This document shows positions 8,039 through 16,152 of a stretch of 51,237 nucleotides of DNA, one piece after another. Positions within the stretch are counted from its first letter, which is position 1. Every line of letters begins with the position of its first letter. The stretch comes from Nocardioides sp. Its GTDB lineage: Bacteria; Actinomycetota; Actinomycetes; Propionibacteriales; Nocardioidaceae. The notes beneath the pieces were generated by a model that worked only from the letters and a program-made list of their open reading frames with translations, was not told the DNA's origin and ran no database searches. Made by a program: the position numbers and the translations under genes. The stretch covers positions 1 through 51,237 of the forward strand of contig JAUYLL010000038.1 of NCBI GenBank assembly GCA_030698375.1, written 5' to 3'.

Positions 8039-8835
8039 CAGTCGGACCCGTCTTCGGGCTCTCCTCGGCCTCGGTCTACCCCGAGTCGACCGCGGAGACC
8101 TTCGCCTACGCCTCGCGCCTGGGCTACGACGCCGTCGAGGTGATGGTCGGCATCGACCCGACCAGCCAGGAGATCGACGGGGTGCGGCACCTCTCGGAGT
8201 ACCACGAGGTGCCGATCTGCGCGGTCCACGCGCCCTGTCTGCTGGTCACCCAACGCGTCTGGGGCACCGACCCGTGGGGGAAGCTCGAGCGCAGCGCCGA
8301 GATGGCCCACGAGGTCGGCGCGGACGTCGTCGTCGTGCACCCGCCGTTCCGGTGGCAGCGCGAGTACGCCGCCGGGTTCGTCGAGGGCATCGCCGCCCTC
8401 GAGGAGCGCACGGGCATCGCCTTCGCCGTGGAGAACATGTACCCCTGGCGCGCCTCGGCCCGTCGCGAGCTGCAGGTCTACCAGCCCGGCTGGGACCCCT
8501 CCGAGCAGTCGTACGCGAACACCACCATCGACCTCTCGCACTCTGCGACGTCGCGGAGCGACTGCGTGGAGATGGCCGAGCGGCTCGCGGAGCGGCTGCG
8601 CCACATCCACCTGACCGACGGCAGCGGCTCGGCGAAGGACGAGCACCTCGTCCCGGGCCGTGGCGAGCAGCGCGCCGCCGATCTGCTCGAGCACCTCGCC
8701 GCGACCGGGTTCAGCGGCCACGTCGTGGTCGAGATCAACACCCGCAAGGCGACGAAGGAGCAGCGCGAGGCCGACCTGCTGGAGTCGCTGGCCTTCGCCC
8801 GGCTGCACTTCGCGACCGAGCGGCAGCGCGGGTAG
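8035..8835 (+). CDS. Sugar phosphate isomerase/epimerase-like TIM-barrel protein
   Basis: A 266-residue protein of the AP-endonuclease-2/xylose-isomerase-like TIM-barrel family, the ortholog by position of Rv0498. Conserved barrel segments include [57 protein letters not shown] and GHVVVEINT, with His, Glu and Asp placed as metal ligands. The real substrate of this group is not known. Translation starts at a GTG overlapping the ppx stop codon. Confidence 0.85.
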   Translation: MTVGPVFGLSSASVYPESTAETFAYASRLGYDAVEVMVGIDPTSQEIDGVRHLSEYHEVPICAVHAPCLLVTQRVWGTDPWGKLERSAEMAHEVGADVVVVHPPFRWQREYAAGFVEGIAALEERTGIAFAVENMYPWRASARRELQVYQPGWDPSEQSYANTTIDLSHSATSRSDCVEMAERLAERLRHIHLTDGSGSAKDEHLVPGRGEQRAADLLEHLAATGFSGHVVVEINTRKATKEQREADLLESLAFARLHFATERQRG

Positions 8836-8850
8836 GTCGGGGAGCGACGC

Positions 8851-8876
8851 ACGGCGGTCTCCGCCTGCGCCGCCGT
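8851..8876 (+). terminator. Hairpin after the ppx-isomerase pair
   Basis: ACGGCGG (8851-8857) pairs with CCGCCGT (8870-8876) around a 12-nt loop, 15 bases after the stop codon. No T-tract follows, so this is a possible factor-assisted or structure-only terminator. Confidence 0.35.
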
Positions 8877-8896
8877 ACGTCGGGACGGGGCCCACG

Positions 8897-8902
8897 TAGC
8901 CT
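8897..8902 (+). promoter_or_regulatory. -10 hexamer for leaderless proline dehydrogenase
   Basis: TAGCCT, six bases before the ATG at 8909. No ribosome site precedes the start. Confidence 0.55.
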
Positions 8903-8908
8903 GGCCCC

Positions 8909-9844
8909 ATGTCCGTCCTCCGTGCGCCGATCCTCGCGCTCGCCCGCAGCGAGCGGCTGCGCGACTCCCTGCTCGCCAGCCCGGTGACCCGCGAGGTGGT
9001 GGAGCGCTACGTCCCCGGGGTGTCCACCGAGGACGCGGTGGCCGCCACGCGCACCCTCGTCGATCACGGCATGCAGGTCACGCTCGACCACCTCGGCGAG
9101 GACACCCTCGACGGGGGCCGGGCCCGGGCCACCGTGACGGCGTACGTCGACCTGCTCGGCGCGCTGGCCGACGCCGGCCTGGCCCGCCACGCGGAGGTGT
9201 CGGTGAAGCTCACCGCGCTGGGTCTGGTGCTGCCCGGCGACGGTCCCCGCCTGGCGTTGGAGCACGCCCGCTCCATTTGCCGCGCCGCCCGTAACGCCGG
9301 CACCACGGTCACCATCGACATGGAGGACCACACCACCACCGAGCGCACGCTGGCGATCCTGCGCGACCTCCGCAAGGACTTCCCCGAGACCGGCGGCGTG
9401 CTGCAGAGCCAGCTCTTCCGCACGGAGGGTGACTGCCGGGCGCTCACCCACGAAGAGTCCCGGATCCGGTTGTGCAAGGGGGCGTACGCCGAGCCCGACG
9501 AGGTCGCGTACGGCGACCGGCACGAGATCGACCGCGCCTTCGTGCGCTGCCTGCGCACCCTCATGGCAGGGGGCGGCTACCCGATGGTGGCCACCCACGA
9601 CCCCCGGTTGATCGAGATCACCGGGGCCCTGGCCGGGCGCTACTCCCGGCCCCGGGGCAGCTACGAGTTCCAGATGCTCTACGGCATCAGGCCCGAGGAG
9701 CAGCGGCGGTTGGTGGAGCGGGGCGAGACCGTGCGCGTCTACCTCCCCTACGGCCAGGAGTGGTACGGCTACCTCATGAGACGTCTCGCGGAGCGACCGG
9801 CCAACCTGACATTGTTCGCACGGTCCCTGGTGTCCCAGAAGTAG
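8909..9844 (+). CDS. Proline dehydrogenase (monofunctional, FAD-dependent)
   Basis: Oxidises proline to pyrroline-5-carboxylate (P5C) with transfer of electrons through FAD, normally to the quinone pool at the membrane. The 311 residues match the monofunctional bacterial enzyme. Barrel motifs: EVSVKLTALG, VTIDMEDHTT, IRLCKGAYAEPDEVAY, MVATHDPRLI, YEFQMLYGIRPEEQ, and the substrate-binding C-terminal helix YGYLMRRLAERPAN with its paired Arg. The partner P5C dehydrogenase is not next to it; instead proC, which runs the opposite reaction, follows after 9 bp. Confidence 0.94.
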   Translation: MSVLRAPILALARSERLRDSLLASPVTREVVERYVPGVSTEDAVAATRTLVDHGMQVTLDHLGEDTLDGGRARATVTAYVDLLGALADAGLARHAEVSVKLTALGLVLPGDGPRLALEHARSICRAARNAGTTVTIDMEDHTTTERTLAILRDLRKDFPETGGVLQSQLFRTEGDCRALTHEESRIRLCKGAYAEPDEVAYGDRHEIDRAFVRCLRTLMAGGGYPMVATHDPRLIEITGALAGRYSRPRGSYEFQMLYGIRPEEQRRLVERGETVRVYLPYGQEWYGYLMRRLAERPANLTLFARSLVSQK

Positions 9845-9853
9845 GAGTCGGCG

Positions 9854-10663
9854 ATGGCCTCCACGGTCGCGATCCTCGGTGCGGGAGTAATGGGCGAGAC
9901 CCTGCTCTCCGGACTGCTGCGTGCCGGTCGCCCGGTCGCCTCGGTGATGGTCGGCGAGAAGCGCGCAGAGCGTGCCGCCGAGCTCGAGGACCGGTACGGC
10001 GTCCGGGTTCTCGGCAACCGCGAGGCAGCGCGCACGGCCGAGACCCTCGCGCTGGTGGTCAAGCCGCAGGACATGGGCGACCTGCTCGCCGAGATCACCC
10101 CTGACCTGCGCCCCGGCCAGCTCCTGGTCTCGTTGGCCGCCGGCATCACCACCGCGTTCATCGAGTCACGGGTGCCCGAGGGGGTCGCGGTCGTCCGCGT
10201 CATGCCCAACACCCCCGCTCTCGTCGACGAGGGGATGGCCGCGATCTCGCGCGGGTCGGCCTGCGACGAGGAGCACCTCCTCGAGGCCGAGTCGCTGATG
10301 GCGGCGACAGGCAAGGTCGTCCGCGTGCCCGAGCGCCAGCAGGACGCCGTGACCGCGATCAGCGGGTCGGGTCCGGCGTACCTCTTCTTCGTGGTCGAGT
10401 CGATGATCGAGGCCGGCGTCCACCTCGGCCTCCCGCGGGCCACCGCCACCGAGCTCGTGGTGCAGACGGTCGTCGGGTCGGCCAAGTTGCTCCGCGACAC
10501 CGGCGAGCACCCCACGGTCCTGCGCGAGCAGGTGACCTCCCCGGGCGGGACGACGGCCGCCGCGATCCGCGAGCTCGAGGAGCACAAGGTGCGGGCGGCG
10601 TTCCTGGTGGCGATGGAGGCTGCGCGCGACCGGTCGCGCGCGCTGGCCGAGGGCAGCAGCTAG
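9854..10663 (+). CDS. proC: Pyrroline-5-carboxylate reductase
   Basis: Reduces P5C to proline with NAD(P)H, the last step of proline synthesis. The 269 residues have the Rossmann loop AILGAGVMGETLLSGLL at the N-terminus, RVMPNTPALVDEGM, and the family signature around SGSGPAYLFFVVESMIEAG. ATG at 9854 with AGGAG upstream. It is the ortholog by position of Rv0500. Probably cotranscribed with proline dehydrogenase and the deacetylase-like gene that follows after 4 bp. Confidence 0.96.
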   Translation: MASTVAILGAGVMGETLLSGLLRAGRPVASVMVGEKRAERAAELEDRYGVRVLGNREAARTAETLALVVKPQDMGDLLAEITPDLRPGQLLVSLAAGITTAFIESRVPEGVAVVRVMPNTPALVDEGMAAISRGSACDEEHLLEAESLMAATGKVVRVPERQQDAVTAISGSGPAYLFFVVESMIEAGVHLGLPRATATELVVQTVVGSAKLLRDTGEHPTVLREQVTSPGGTTAAAIRELEEHKVRAAFLVAMEAARDRSRALAEGSS

Positions 10664-10667
10664 GCGC

Positions 10668-11867
10668 ATGACGGACCTCACCTGCCCCGGTGGCTCGATC
10701 GCGGTCTTCGACCCGACCCTCACCGACTACGACTTCGGGCCCACCCACCCGATGGCACCCGTGCGGGTCGACCTCACGATGCTGCTCGCCGAGGAGCTCG
10801 GGGTCACCGGCCGCGGTGGCCTCGGGCTGGTGCCCGCGCCGCACGCCAGCGACGACCAGATCGCGAGCGTGCACACGGCCGGGCTGATCAAGGCGGTGAT
10901 GGACGCCGGGCGCGATCCGCGCCGGGCCGACTACTCCTACGGGCTCGGCAGTGACGACAACCCCGTCTTCGAGGGAATGCACGGCGCCGCGGCGCACGTC
11001 GTCGGGGCCACGCTCGAGGCGGTCCGTCGGGTCTGGACGGGGCAGGCGCTGCACGCCGCCAACGTCGCCGGTGGTCTGCACCACGCGATGCCCGGCAGGG
11101 CGAGCGGCTTCTGCGTCTACAACGACATCGCGGTCGGCATCCAGTGGCTGCTGGACCAGGGTGCCGAGAAGGTGGCCTACGTCGACATCGACGTCCACCA
11201 CGGCGACGGCGTCGAGCGGATCTTCTGGGACGACCCGCGGGTGCTGACGATCAGCCTCCACGAGACCGGGCAGATGCTCTTCCCCGGCACAGGCTTCCCG
11301 CAGGACCTCGGTGGCCCTGACGCCCTGGGAAGCGCGGTCAACGTCGCCCTCCCGCCGGGGACGGCGGACGCCGGTTGGCTGCGTGCGTTCCACGCCGTGG
11401 TGCCCGAGCTGGTCCGCGAGTTCGACCCGGACATCCTTGTCACCCAGCACGGCTGCGACACCCACCTCGAGGACCCGCTCGCCCACCTCATGATGACCGT
11501 CGACGGCCAGCGGGCGGCGTACCTCGCGCTGCACGACCTCGCCCACGAGGTCTGCGGCGGGAAGTGGGTGGCCACCGGCGGCGGCGGGTACGCGATCGTC
11601 GACGTGGTCCCGCGGGCGTGGACCCACCTGCTGGCCATCGTCGCCGGCCGGCCGCTGGACCCCAAGACCGCGACCCCGGAGGGCTGGCGCGACCACGTCC
11701 GCACCCTCCTCGGACGCACCGCGCCCTTCCGGCTCACCGACGGCCGCACCCCGGCCTACCGGGACTGGTCGGGCGGCTACGACCCCGACACCTGGCTGGA
11801 CAGGGCGATCCACGCCACCCGCGAGGCTGCGTTCCCGCTGCACGGCCTGGATCCGTCGCCGTACTGA
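10668..11867 (+). CDS. AcuC-like histone-deacetylase-family protein
   Basis: A 399-residue arginase/deacetylase-fold enzyme, likely a Zn-dependent lysine deacetylase such as AcuC, which reactivates acetyl-CoA synthetase in Bacillus. Hallmarks: HHAMPGRASGFCVYNDIA, the metal-binding YVDIDVHHGDGVERIFW, QHGCDTHLEDPLAHL with the further metal-binding Asp, and GGGGYAI with the active-site Tyr. No acuA or acsA gene adjoins, so the target is unknown. The start codon lies 4 bp after the proC stop, so it reads as the third gene of that operon. A hairpin follows its end. Confidence 0.9.
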   Translation: MTDLTCPGGSIAVFDPTLTDYDFGPTHPMAPVRVDLTMLLAEELGVTGRGGLGLVPAPHASDDQIASVHTAGLIKAVMDAGRDPRRADYSYGLGSDDNPVFEGMHGAAAHVVGATLEAVRRVWTGQALHAANVAGGLHHAMPGRASGFCVYNDIAVGIQWLLDQGAEKVAYVDIDVHHGDGVERIFWDDPRVLTISLHETGQMLFPGTGFPQDLGGPDALGSAVNVALPPGTADAGWLRAFHAVVPELVREFDPDILVTQHGCDTHLEDPLAHLMMTVDGQRAAYLALHDLAHEVCGGKWVATGGGGYAIVDVVPRAWTHLLAIVAGRPLDPKTATPEGWRDHVRTLLGRTAPFRLTDGRTPAYRDWSGGYDPDTWLDRAIHATREAAFPLHGLDPSPY

Positions 11868-11897
11868 CCGTGGGGCCTGTCCAGGCGACACGCGGAA

Positions 11898-11917
11898 GGG
11901 AAAGCAAAATCTTTCCC
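11898..11917 (+). terminator. Hairpin after the proC operon
   Basis: GGGAAAG (11898-11904), loop CAAAAT, CTTTCCC (11911-11917), 31 bases after the deacetylase stop. It is AT-richer than its surroundings. No strong T-tract follows. Confidence 0.5.
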
Positions 11918-11958
11918 TAGAGTCTCGTCTCCTCTTCCCCATGAGTCACACCAGCCCC

Positions 11959-11964
11959 TATCCT
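11959..11964 (+). promoter_or_regulatory. Possible -10 of the small HTH gene
   Basis: TATCCT, which would start transcription near 11971. That places the ATG at 11941 outside the transcript and supports an internal start for the HTH protein. Confidence 0.35.
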
Positions 11965-12030
11965 CACCTCAGGGCCTCGCGCGGGTCTTCGGCGGTGAGC
12001 CGGGAGCGCGAGCAGAAAGTGCGGTGCGCC

Positions 12031-12237
12031 ATGACTGCTGGGGATTCCGGCGACATCACGGGGGCGAAGTTCCTGACGATCGCCGAGGTCGCGCAGGTCA
12101 TGCGGGTCTCGAAGATGACGGTCTACCGCCTGGTCCACAATGGCGAACTTCCCGCGGTGCGCGTGGGACGGTCGTTCCGGGTCACCGAGGAGGACGTCAA
12201 CGAGTACCTCCGCAAGTCCTTCTTCCAGACGGGCTGA
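12031..12237 (+). CDS. Small excisionase-type (MerR-like) HTH DNA-binding protein
   Basis: A 68-residue protein that is almost entirely one winged HTH: FLTIAEVAQVMRVSKMTV then YRLVHNGELPAVRVGRSF, then EEDVNEYLRKSFFQTG. It corresponds by position to Rv0500A, and in Streptomyces to a small HTH gene close to bldN (bdtA, recalled from memory). Start choice: the ATG at 12031 matches the length of these orthologs. An upstream ATG at 11941 lies before the likely -10, and a GTG at 11995 is also in frame. No good ribosome site is seen, so the start is uncertain. It may act as a nucleoid- or development-related regulator. Confidence 0.82.
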   Translation: MTAGDSGDITGAKFLTIAEVAQVMRVSKMTVYRLVHNGELPAVRVGRSFRVTEEDVNEYLRKSFFQTG

Positions 12238-12289
12238 CCGCGGACGGCCCACGGGTCGGTTCGGTTTCCCGGCTTCGGGACCCGCCGGA

Positions 12290-12295
12290 TAGGCT
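12290..12295 (+). promoter_or_regulatory. Possible -10 of the bS22 gene
   Basis: TAGGCT, about 55 bases before the bS22 GTG, implying a leader of roughly 50 nt. Here the gene also carries a clear ribosome site, unlike the leaderless genes. Confidence 0.4.
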
Positions 12296-12350
12296 GCCAC
12301 CCGGTCCTGCGCAGCAGCGTGGGACCTCGTAGTCATCGAAAGGTCCACCT

Positions 12351-12452
12351 GTGGGTTCTGTCATCAAGAAGCGTCGCAAGCGCATGGCCAAGAAGAAGCA
12401 CCGCAAGCTGCTGAAGAAGACGCGCGTCCAGCGTCGTCGTCTCGGCAAGTGA
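12351..12452 (+). CDS. Small basic 30S ribosomal protein bS22 (AURKAIP1/COX24 domain)
   Basis: A 33-residue protein, too short for ordinary gene callers. It begins [18 protein letters not shown] after the start Met and ends QRRRLGK; over half of its residues are Lys or Arg. This is the sequence type of actinobacterial bS22 (Rv0500B in M. tuberculosis), found near the decoding centre in mycobacterial ribosome structures. The GTG at 12351 has GAAAGG seven bases upstream. It lies between the HTH gene and the epimerase-like gene, as in mycobacteria. Confidence 0.92.
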   Translation: MGSVIKKRRKRMAKKKHRKLLKKTRVQRRRLGK

Positions 12453-12492
12453 CGCTGCGGCGTCACTGAACGGGCAGCGGAGGATCTCGGCC

Positions 12493-13548
12493 GTGGGTCG
12501 CGTCGTACTCGTCACGGGTGTCGCCCGTGAGTTCGCGAGCCGTTTCGCGCGCGCCCTGATCGCCGAGCCGGACGTCGACCGCGTGGTCGGCGTCGACGTG
12601 CAGCCGCCCCGCGGCGACATGAGCGGTGTGCAGTTCGTGCGCGCCGACATCCGCAACCCGGTCATCGCCAAGGTCATCGCCAAGGAGCAGGTCGACACCG
12701 TCGTCCACATGAGCGTGGTCGCCACCTCCGCGGGGGCCGGCGGCCGGGGCTCGGTCAAGGAGCTCAACGTCATCGGCACGATGCAGTTGCTGGCCGCCTG
12801 CCAGCGCGCGCCGTCGGTCGAGCACCTCGTCGTGAAGTCCTCGACCACCGTGTACGGCGCCTCGAGCCGCGACCCCGCGATGTTCACCGAGGAGATGGCC
12901 CCCAAGAAGCTGCCGCGGTCGGGCTTCGCGAAGGACGCCTACGAGGTCGAGGGCTACGTCCGAGGCTTCGCCCGGCGCCGCGAGGACGTCACGGTCACCA
13001 TGCTGCGGGCCGCCAACACCATCGGTCCGCGGGTCGACTCCCCGATGGCCCAGTACTTCCGCCTGCCGATGATCCCGACGGTGCTCGGGTTCGACGCGCG
13101 GATGCAGTTCCTGCACGAGACCGACATGCTCGCGGTGCTGCGGCACGCCACGCTGGCGCGGGTGCACGGCACCTTCAACGTCGCCGGGGAGGGTGTGCTC
13201 ATGCTCTCGCAGGCCGTACGCCGCCTCGGACGCCCAGCGCTGCCGATGCCGGGCTTCACCCTCGGCACCGTCGGCTCGCTGATGCGCCAGGCCGGTCTGC
13301 CGGGCCTGGCCGCCGAGCAGCTGGACTTCCTCACCTTCGGGCGCGGGGTCGACACCCGGCGCTCGCGCGAGGTGCTCGGCTTCAGCCCGGCGTACTCCAC
13401 GGCGGCGGCGTTCGAGGACTTCTGCAGGTCCCAGACCCGCGGCCTCGTCGCGCCGAGCCGTATCGTGGTCGACGGCCTCACCGCCACCGCCGGCCGCGGT
13501 GCCTCACCCGCCCCGATCGCGACCCCGTCTGGAGATTCTCGTGGCTGA
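12493..13548 (+). CDS. NAD-dependent epimerase/dehydratase-family protein (GalE2-like)
   Basis: An extended short-chain dehydrogenase of 351 residues. The N-terminal Rossmann strand reads VGRVVLVTGVAREFASRFAR, with the GxxxxxG spacing of the nucleotide loop altered. KSSTTVYGASSRDP is in the place of the catalytic Ser/Tyr segment, but the usual YxxxK reads KDAYEVEGYV and lacks the Lys, so classical sugar epimerase activity is doubtful. It is the ortholog by position of Rv0501 (galE2). GTG start at 12493 with GGAG upstream. Its end overlaps the acyltransferase start by 8 bp. Confidence 0.85.
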   Translation: MGRVVLVTGVAREFASRFARALIAEPDVDRVVGVDVQPPRGDMSGVQFVRADIRNPVIAKVIAKEQVDTVVHMSVVATSAGAGGRGSVKELNVIGTMQLLAACQRAPSVEHLVVKSSTTVYGASSRDPAMFTEEMAPKKLPRSGFAKDAYEVEGYVRGFARRREDVTVTMLRAANTIGPRVDSPMAQYFRLPMIPTVLGFDARMQFLHETDMLAVLRHATLARVHGTFNVAGEGVLMLSQAVRRLGRPALPMPGFTLGTVGSLMRQAGLPGLAAEQLDFLTFGRGVDTRRSREVLGFSPAYSTAAAFEDFCRSQTRGLVAPSRIVVDGLTATAGRGASPAPIATPSGDSRG

Positions 13549-14734
13549 CGCCGAGGTCATCCCGCTCGGGACCCGGGGCAAGCCGGGTCGCGGCACCGGC
13601 AGCGCCAAGCCGTCCTCCGCCGCGCGCAGGCTCGCCCCCGGAGCCGGCCCGGCGACGCCGAAGAAGCGCGCGAAGCCGAAGCCGAAGCCCGTCCCCGAGG
13701 CCCCGGCCGAGGTGGAGGCGCCCGTGACGGAGACGCTCCTCGAGGAGCCGCTGACCGCGCCACCGAGCACGGCGCAGGCCGGGCCTGACGCGGTGCAGGG
13801 GGCCGAGGTCCCGCGCTCCGCTGCGCGCACCCGCCCGCCGGGCATCCCGGTCGGTGACTGGCTCGGCGCGTTCACCCATGCGTCCCGTGAGGTCTTCGGC
13901 GAGGCCTGGGAGCCGCGTCTCGCCGAGATGCTCGCGTTCTTCCGTCGTCGCGTCACCGGCGAGTACGCCGTCGACGAGTTCGGCTTCGACCGCGAGGTCA
14001 CCGAGCGTTTCCTGCTCGCGGCGCTGCGTCCGATCGCCGACAAGTGGTTCCGCATCGAGGTCCGGGGCGCAGAGAACATCCCCACCGACGGTGGCGCCCT
14101 CGTCGTCTCCAACCACTCCGGGACGGTGCCCCTCGACGGGCTCATGACGGGGGTGGCGATCCACGACCACACGGGTCGCTTCCTGCGTCCCCTCGGCGCC
14201 GACCTGGTCTTCAAGATGCCGGTCGTCAGCGAACTCGCCCGCATGGGCGGCGCGACCCTGGCGTGCGGCGAGGATGCCGAGCGGATGCTGTCGGGCGGCG
14301 AGCTGGTGGGCGTCTGGCCCGAGGGCTTCAAGGGCATCGGCAAGCCCTACTCCGAGCGGTACAAGCTGCAGCGCTTCGGGCGCGGCGGGTTCGTCTCGGC
14401 GGCCATGCGGACCGGTGTCCCCATCGTCCCGTGCTCGGTCGTGGGAGCCGAGGAGATCTACCCCCTCGTCGGCAACGTCCCCTCGCTGGCCCGGCTGCTG
14501 GGCGTTCCCTACATCCCGGTCACGCCGCTGTTCCCGTGGCTGGGCCCGTTGGGCCTGGTGCCGCTGCCGTCGAAGTGGCTCATCGAGTTCGGTGAGCCGA
14601 TCCGCACCGACTCCTACGACGAGGGCGCCGCGGACGACCCGATGCTGGTGTTCAACGTGACCGATCAGGTGCGCGAGACGATCCAGCAGACGCTGTACTC
14701 GCTGCTCATGCAGCGACGCTCGGTCTTCGGCTGA
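13541..14734 (+). CDS. PlsC-like lysophospholipid acyltransferase
   Basis: A 397-residue protein with an Ala/Pro/Lys-rich N-terminal extension (about 1-85) and a C-terminal acyltransferase domain. The catalytic block reads VVSNHSGTVPLDG: His and Asp are separated by six residues rather than the usual four of HX4D, as I recall for this actinobacterial subgroup (Rv0502-like). Later blocks are WPEGFKGIGKPYSERYKLQR and VPIVPCSVVGAEEIYP. It probably acylates a lipid precursor at the membrane. GTG at 13541 with GGAG eight bases upstream; translation is coupled to the preceding gene by an 8-bp overlap. Confidence 0.88.
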   Translation: MADAEVIPLGTRGKPGRGTGSAKPSSAARRLAPGAGPATPKKRAKPKPKPVPEAPAEVEAPVTETLLEEPLTAPPSTAQAGPDAVQGAEVPRSAARTRPPGIPVGDWLGAFTHASREVFGEAWEPRLAEMLAFFRRRVTGEYAVDEFGFDREVTERFLLAALRPIADKWFRIEVRGAENIPTDGGALVVSNHSGTVPLDGLMTGVAIHDHTGRFLRPLGADLVFKMPVVSELARMGGATLACGEDAERMLSGGELVGVWPEGFKGIGKPYSERYKLQRFGRGGFVSAAMRTGVPIVPCSVVGAEEIYPLVGNVPSLARLLGVPYIPVTPLFPWLGPLGLVPLPSKWLIEFGEPIRTDSYDEGAADDPMLVFNVTDQVRETIQQTLYSLLMQRRSVFG

Positions 14735-14737
14735 GCC

Positions 14738-14758
14738 GCGCGGCCCGTCGGGCCGCGC
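14738..14758. terminator. GC-rich hairpin between convergent genes
   Basis: GCGCGGCCC (14738-14746) pairs with GGGCCGCGC (14750-14758) around a 3-nt loop, right after the acyltransferase stop and before the end of the convergent DUF5667 gene. It would work in both directions. No T-tract. Confidence 0.55.
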
Positions 14759-14786
14759 CGTGTGGGGTCCGGGGAGGACCCGCGGA

Positions 14787-15986
14787 TCAGGGCAGGAGGT
14801 CCTCGTCCGGGTCGGGCAGCAGGGTGCCGACGAGGTCCTCGAGCAGACCGGGGGACTCGGTCTCCTTCGGGGTGGCGGTGCTGCCCGGCTGGTCCGGACC
14901 GGAGGTGGAGTCCTGGCTCACGGCGCCGCCCCGGAGGATGGTGACCAGGCTCGGGATCAGGCGGGCGAGGTCGTTGTTGGTGGCGAGCTGGCTCGGCGAG
15001 GGCGTGCCCGGCCCGACCGAAGGCGCGGGCTGCTCGGGAGCAGGGGCAGCCGACGGGGCGGGGACGCTCCCGGGCAGGACGGGAAGCCCCAGGCCCTTGT
15101 CGAGGGCGACCGGGTGATCGTTCACGAGGGAGTCCGCAGCCCGGGAGGCGTCGAGGGCACGGCCCGCCTCGGCGTGGGCGAGAAGCACCGTCGGCAGGTC
15201 CACGATGGAGGCGGGACCACACTCGGCGCACAGCTCGGCCGCGGTGACGTCGAGGTCCTGGAGAGCGACCGCGGCAGTCGACAGGTGGCTGCCCAGGGAC
15301 GGCGGCAGCTGCTGGGCGAGGACGGCGAGCACTCCGAGCGACTCGGCGTTGAAGTCGCGCACCTCGGTGACGTCGTCGGCGTCGCCGGACTGCTCGTAGG
15401 AGGCGAAGAGGAGTGCGGCGCCCTCGCGGGCCTGACTGGTGAAGTCCTCCAGCGTCGCGGCGACCTGGTCCTCGAGGGCGGGCCCGCCGGTCGCGGCCAG
15501 ACGGGCGATCTCGTCGAGGCGGCCGGCGGCCTGGCCGAGGATCCGGCTGCCCTTGCCGTCCTCGGAGAGGGACAGGGATGTGCCGGCCTGCTCGAGGCCG
15601 CGCTTGATCGGGTAGAGGGCCTCGCCGGGCAGGGCGTTCTGTGCAGCGGCAGCCATCGAGGCCGAGCCGCCCAGGAGGACGGCGACCGAGGCCGCGGCGA
15701 CGAAGCGTCGTTCGCGGGCGCCGCGGGTGCGCGGGGGCAGGGTCAGGTGGGCGGCGGCAGGGGACAGGACCTCGGCGGCCTCCGTCATCAGGCGCTCGCG
15801 CAGGTCGCCGACGAACTCCGGTCGCGGCGCGGGGGCCTCGGTGGACCGCAGCGCACCCACGAGTGCGAAGAGGGCAGCGTCGGACTCCTCCGAAACCTCG
15901 TGGGAGGCGCGGGAGTCGGCAGACCGCGCGTCCACTCGGGCAGCGAAGTCCTCGGCACGTCGTCGTGCGGGGATCCGGGAGATCAT
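14787..15986 (-). CDS. DUF5667-domain membrane protein, likely RsbN-type anti-sigma factor
   Basis: A 399-residue protein: cytoplasmic N-terminal region (about 1-94) containing a helical stretch at about 35-75 suited to sigma binding, one membrane helix at about 95-115, then an extracellular DUF5667-type domain (PGEALYPIKRGLEQA, RLDEIARLA) and a Pro/Ser-rich C-terminal tail. In Streptomyces rsbN lies just downstream of bldN and encodes its membrane-bound anti-sigma factor; this gene has the same position and layout. ATG at 15986 with AGGA upstream. An ECF-type promoter precedes it. Function is inferred from context and architecture. Confidence 0.78.
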   Translation of the reverse strand: MISRIPARRRAEDFAARVDARSADSRASHEVSEESDAALFALVGALRSTEAPAPRPEFVGDLRERLMTEAAEVLSPAAAHLTLPPRTRGARERRFVAAASVAVLLGGSASMAAAAQNALPGEALYPIKRGLEQAGTSLSLSEDGKGSRILGQAAGRLDEIARLAATGGPALEDQVAATLEDFTSQAREGAALLFASYEQSGDADDVTEVRDFNAESLGVLAVLAQQLPPSLGSHLSTAAVALQDLDVTAAELCAECGPASIVDLPTVLLAHAEAGRALDASRAADSLVNDHPVALDKGLGLPVLPGSVPAPSAAPAPEQPAPSVGPGTPSPSQLATNNDLARLIPSLVTILRGGAVSQDSTSGPDQPGSTATPKETESPGLLEDLVGTLLPDPDEDLLP

Positions 15987-16041
15987 CGTCGGGGTCCTGT
16001 CGGTCGAGCCGGCCCACGGTCGTCGGGGGCTTTCAGGAATG

Positions 16042-16070
16042 ACAACGACCCCGCGAGCGGGGAGGTTACG
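16042..16070 (-). promoter_or_regulatory. ECF-type (BldN-like) promoter of the rsbN-like gene
   Basis: On the minus strand CGTAAC (16070-16065), 17 nt, then CGTTGT (16047-16042). AAC in the -35 and CGT in the -10 are the ECF hallmark, and I recall CGTAAC / CGTTGA with a 16-nt spacer as the Streptomyces BldN consensus. Transcription would start about 50 bases before the rsbN-like ATG. The spacer contains CCCCG/CGGGG arms. Confidence 0.6.
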
Positions 16071-16152
16071 GCGTCCGGGCGTCCCCTGTGGGAGACGTGA
16101 GCCACGCGTGCAGGAGGGCTGTTCGTCGGCGTGCCGGGGGCGCGGCGGGCGC

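Noticed and set aside
11941-12030. ATG at 11941 as start of the small HTH protein
   Set aside because: It lies before the likely -10 TATCCT and would add a 30-residue N-terminus absent from the 70-80-residue orthologs.
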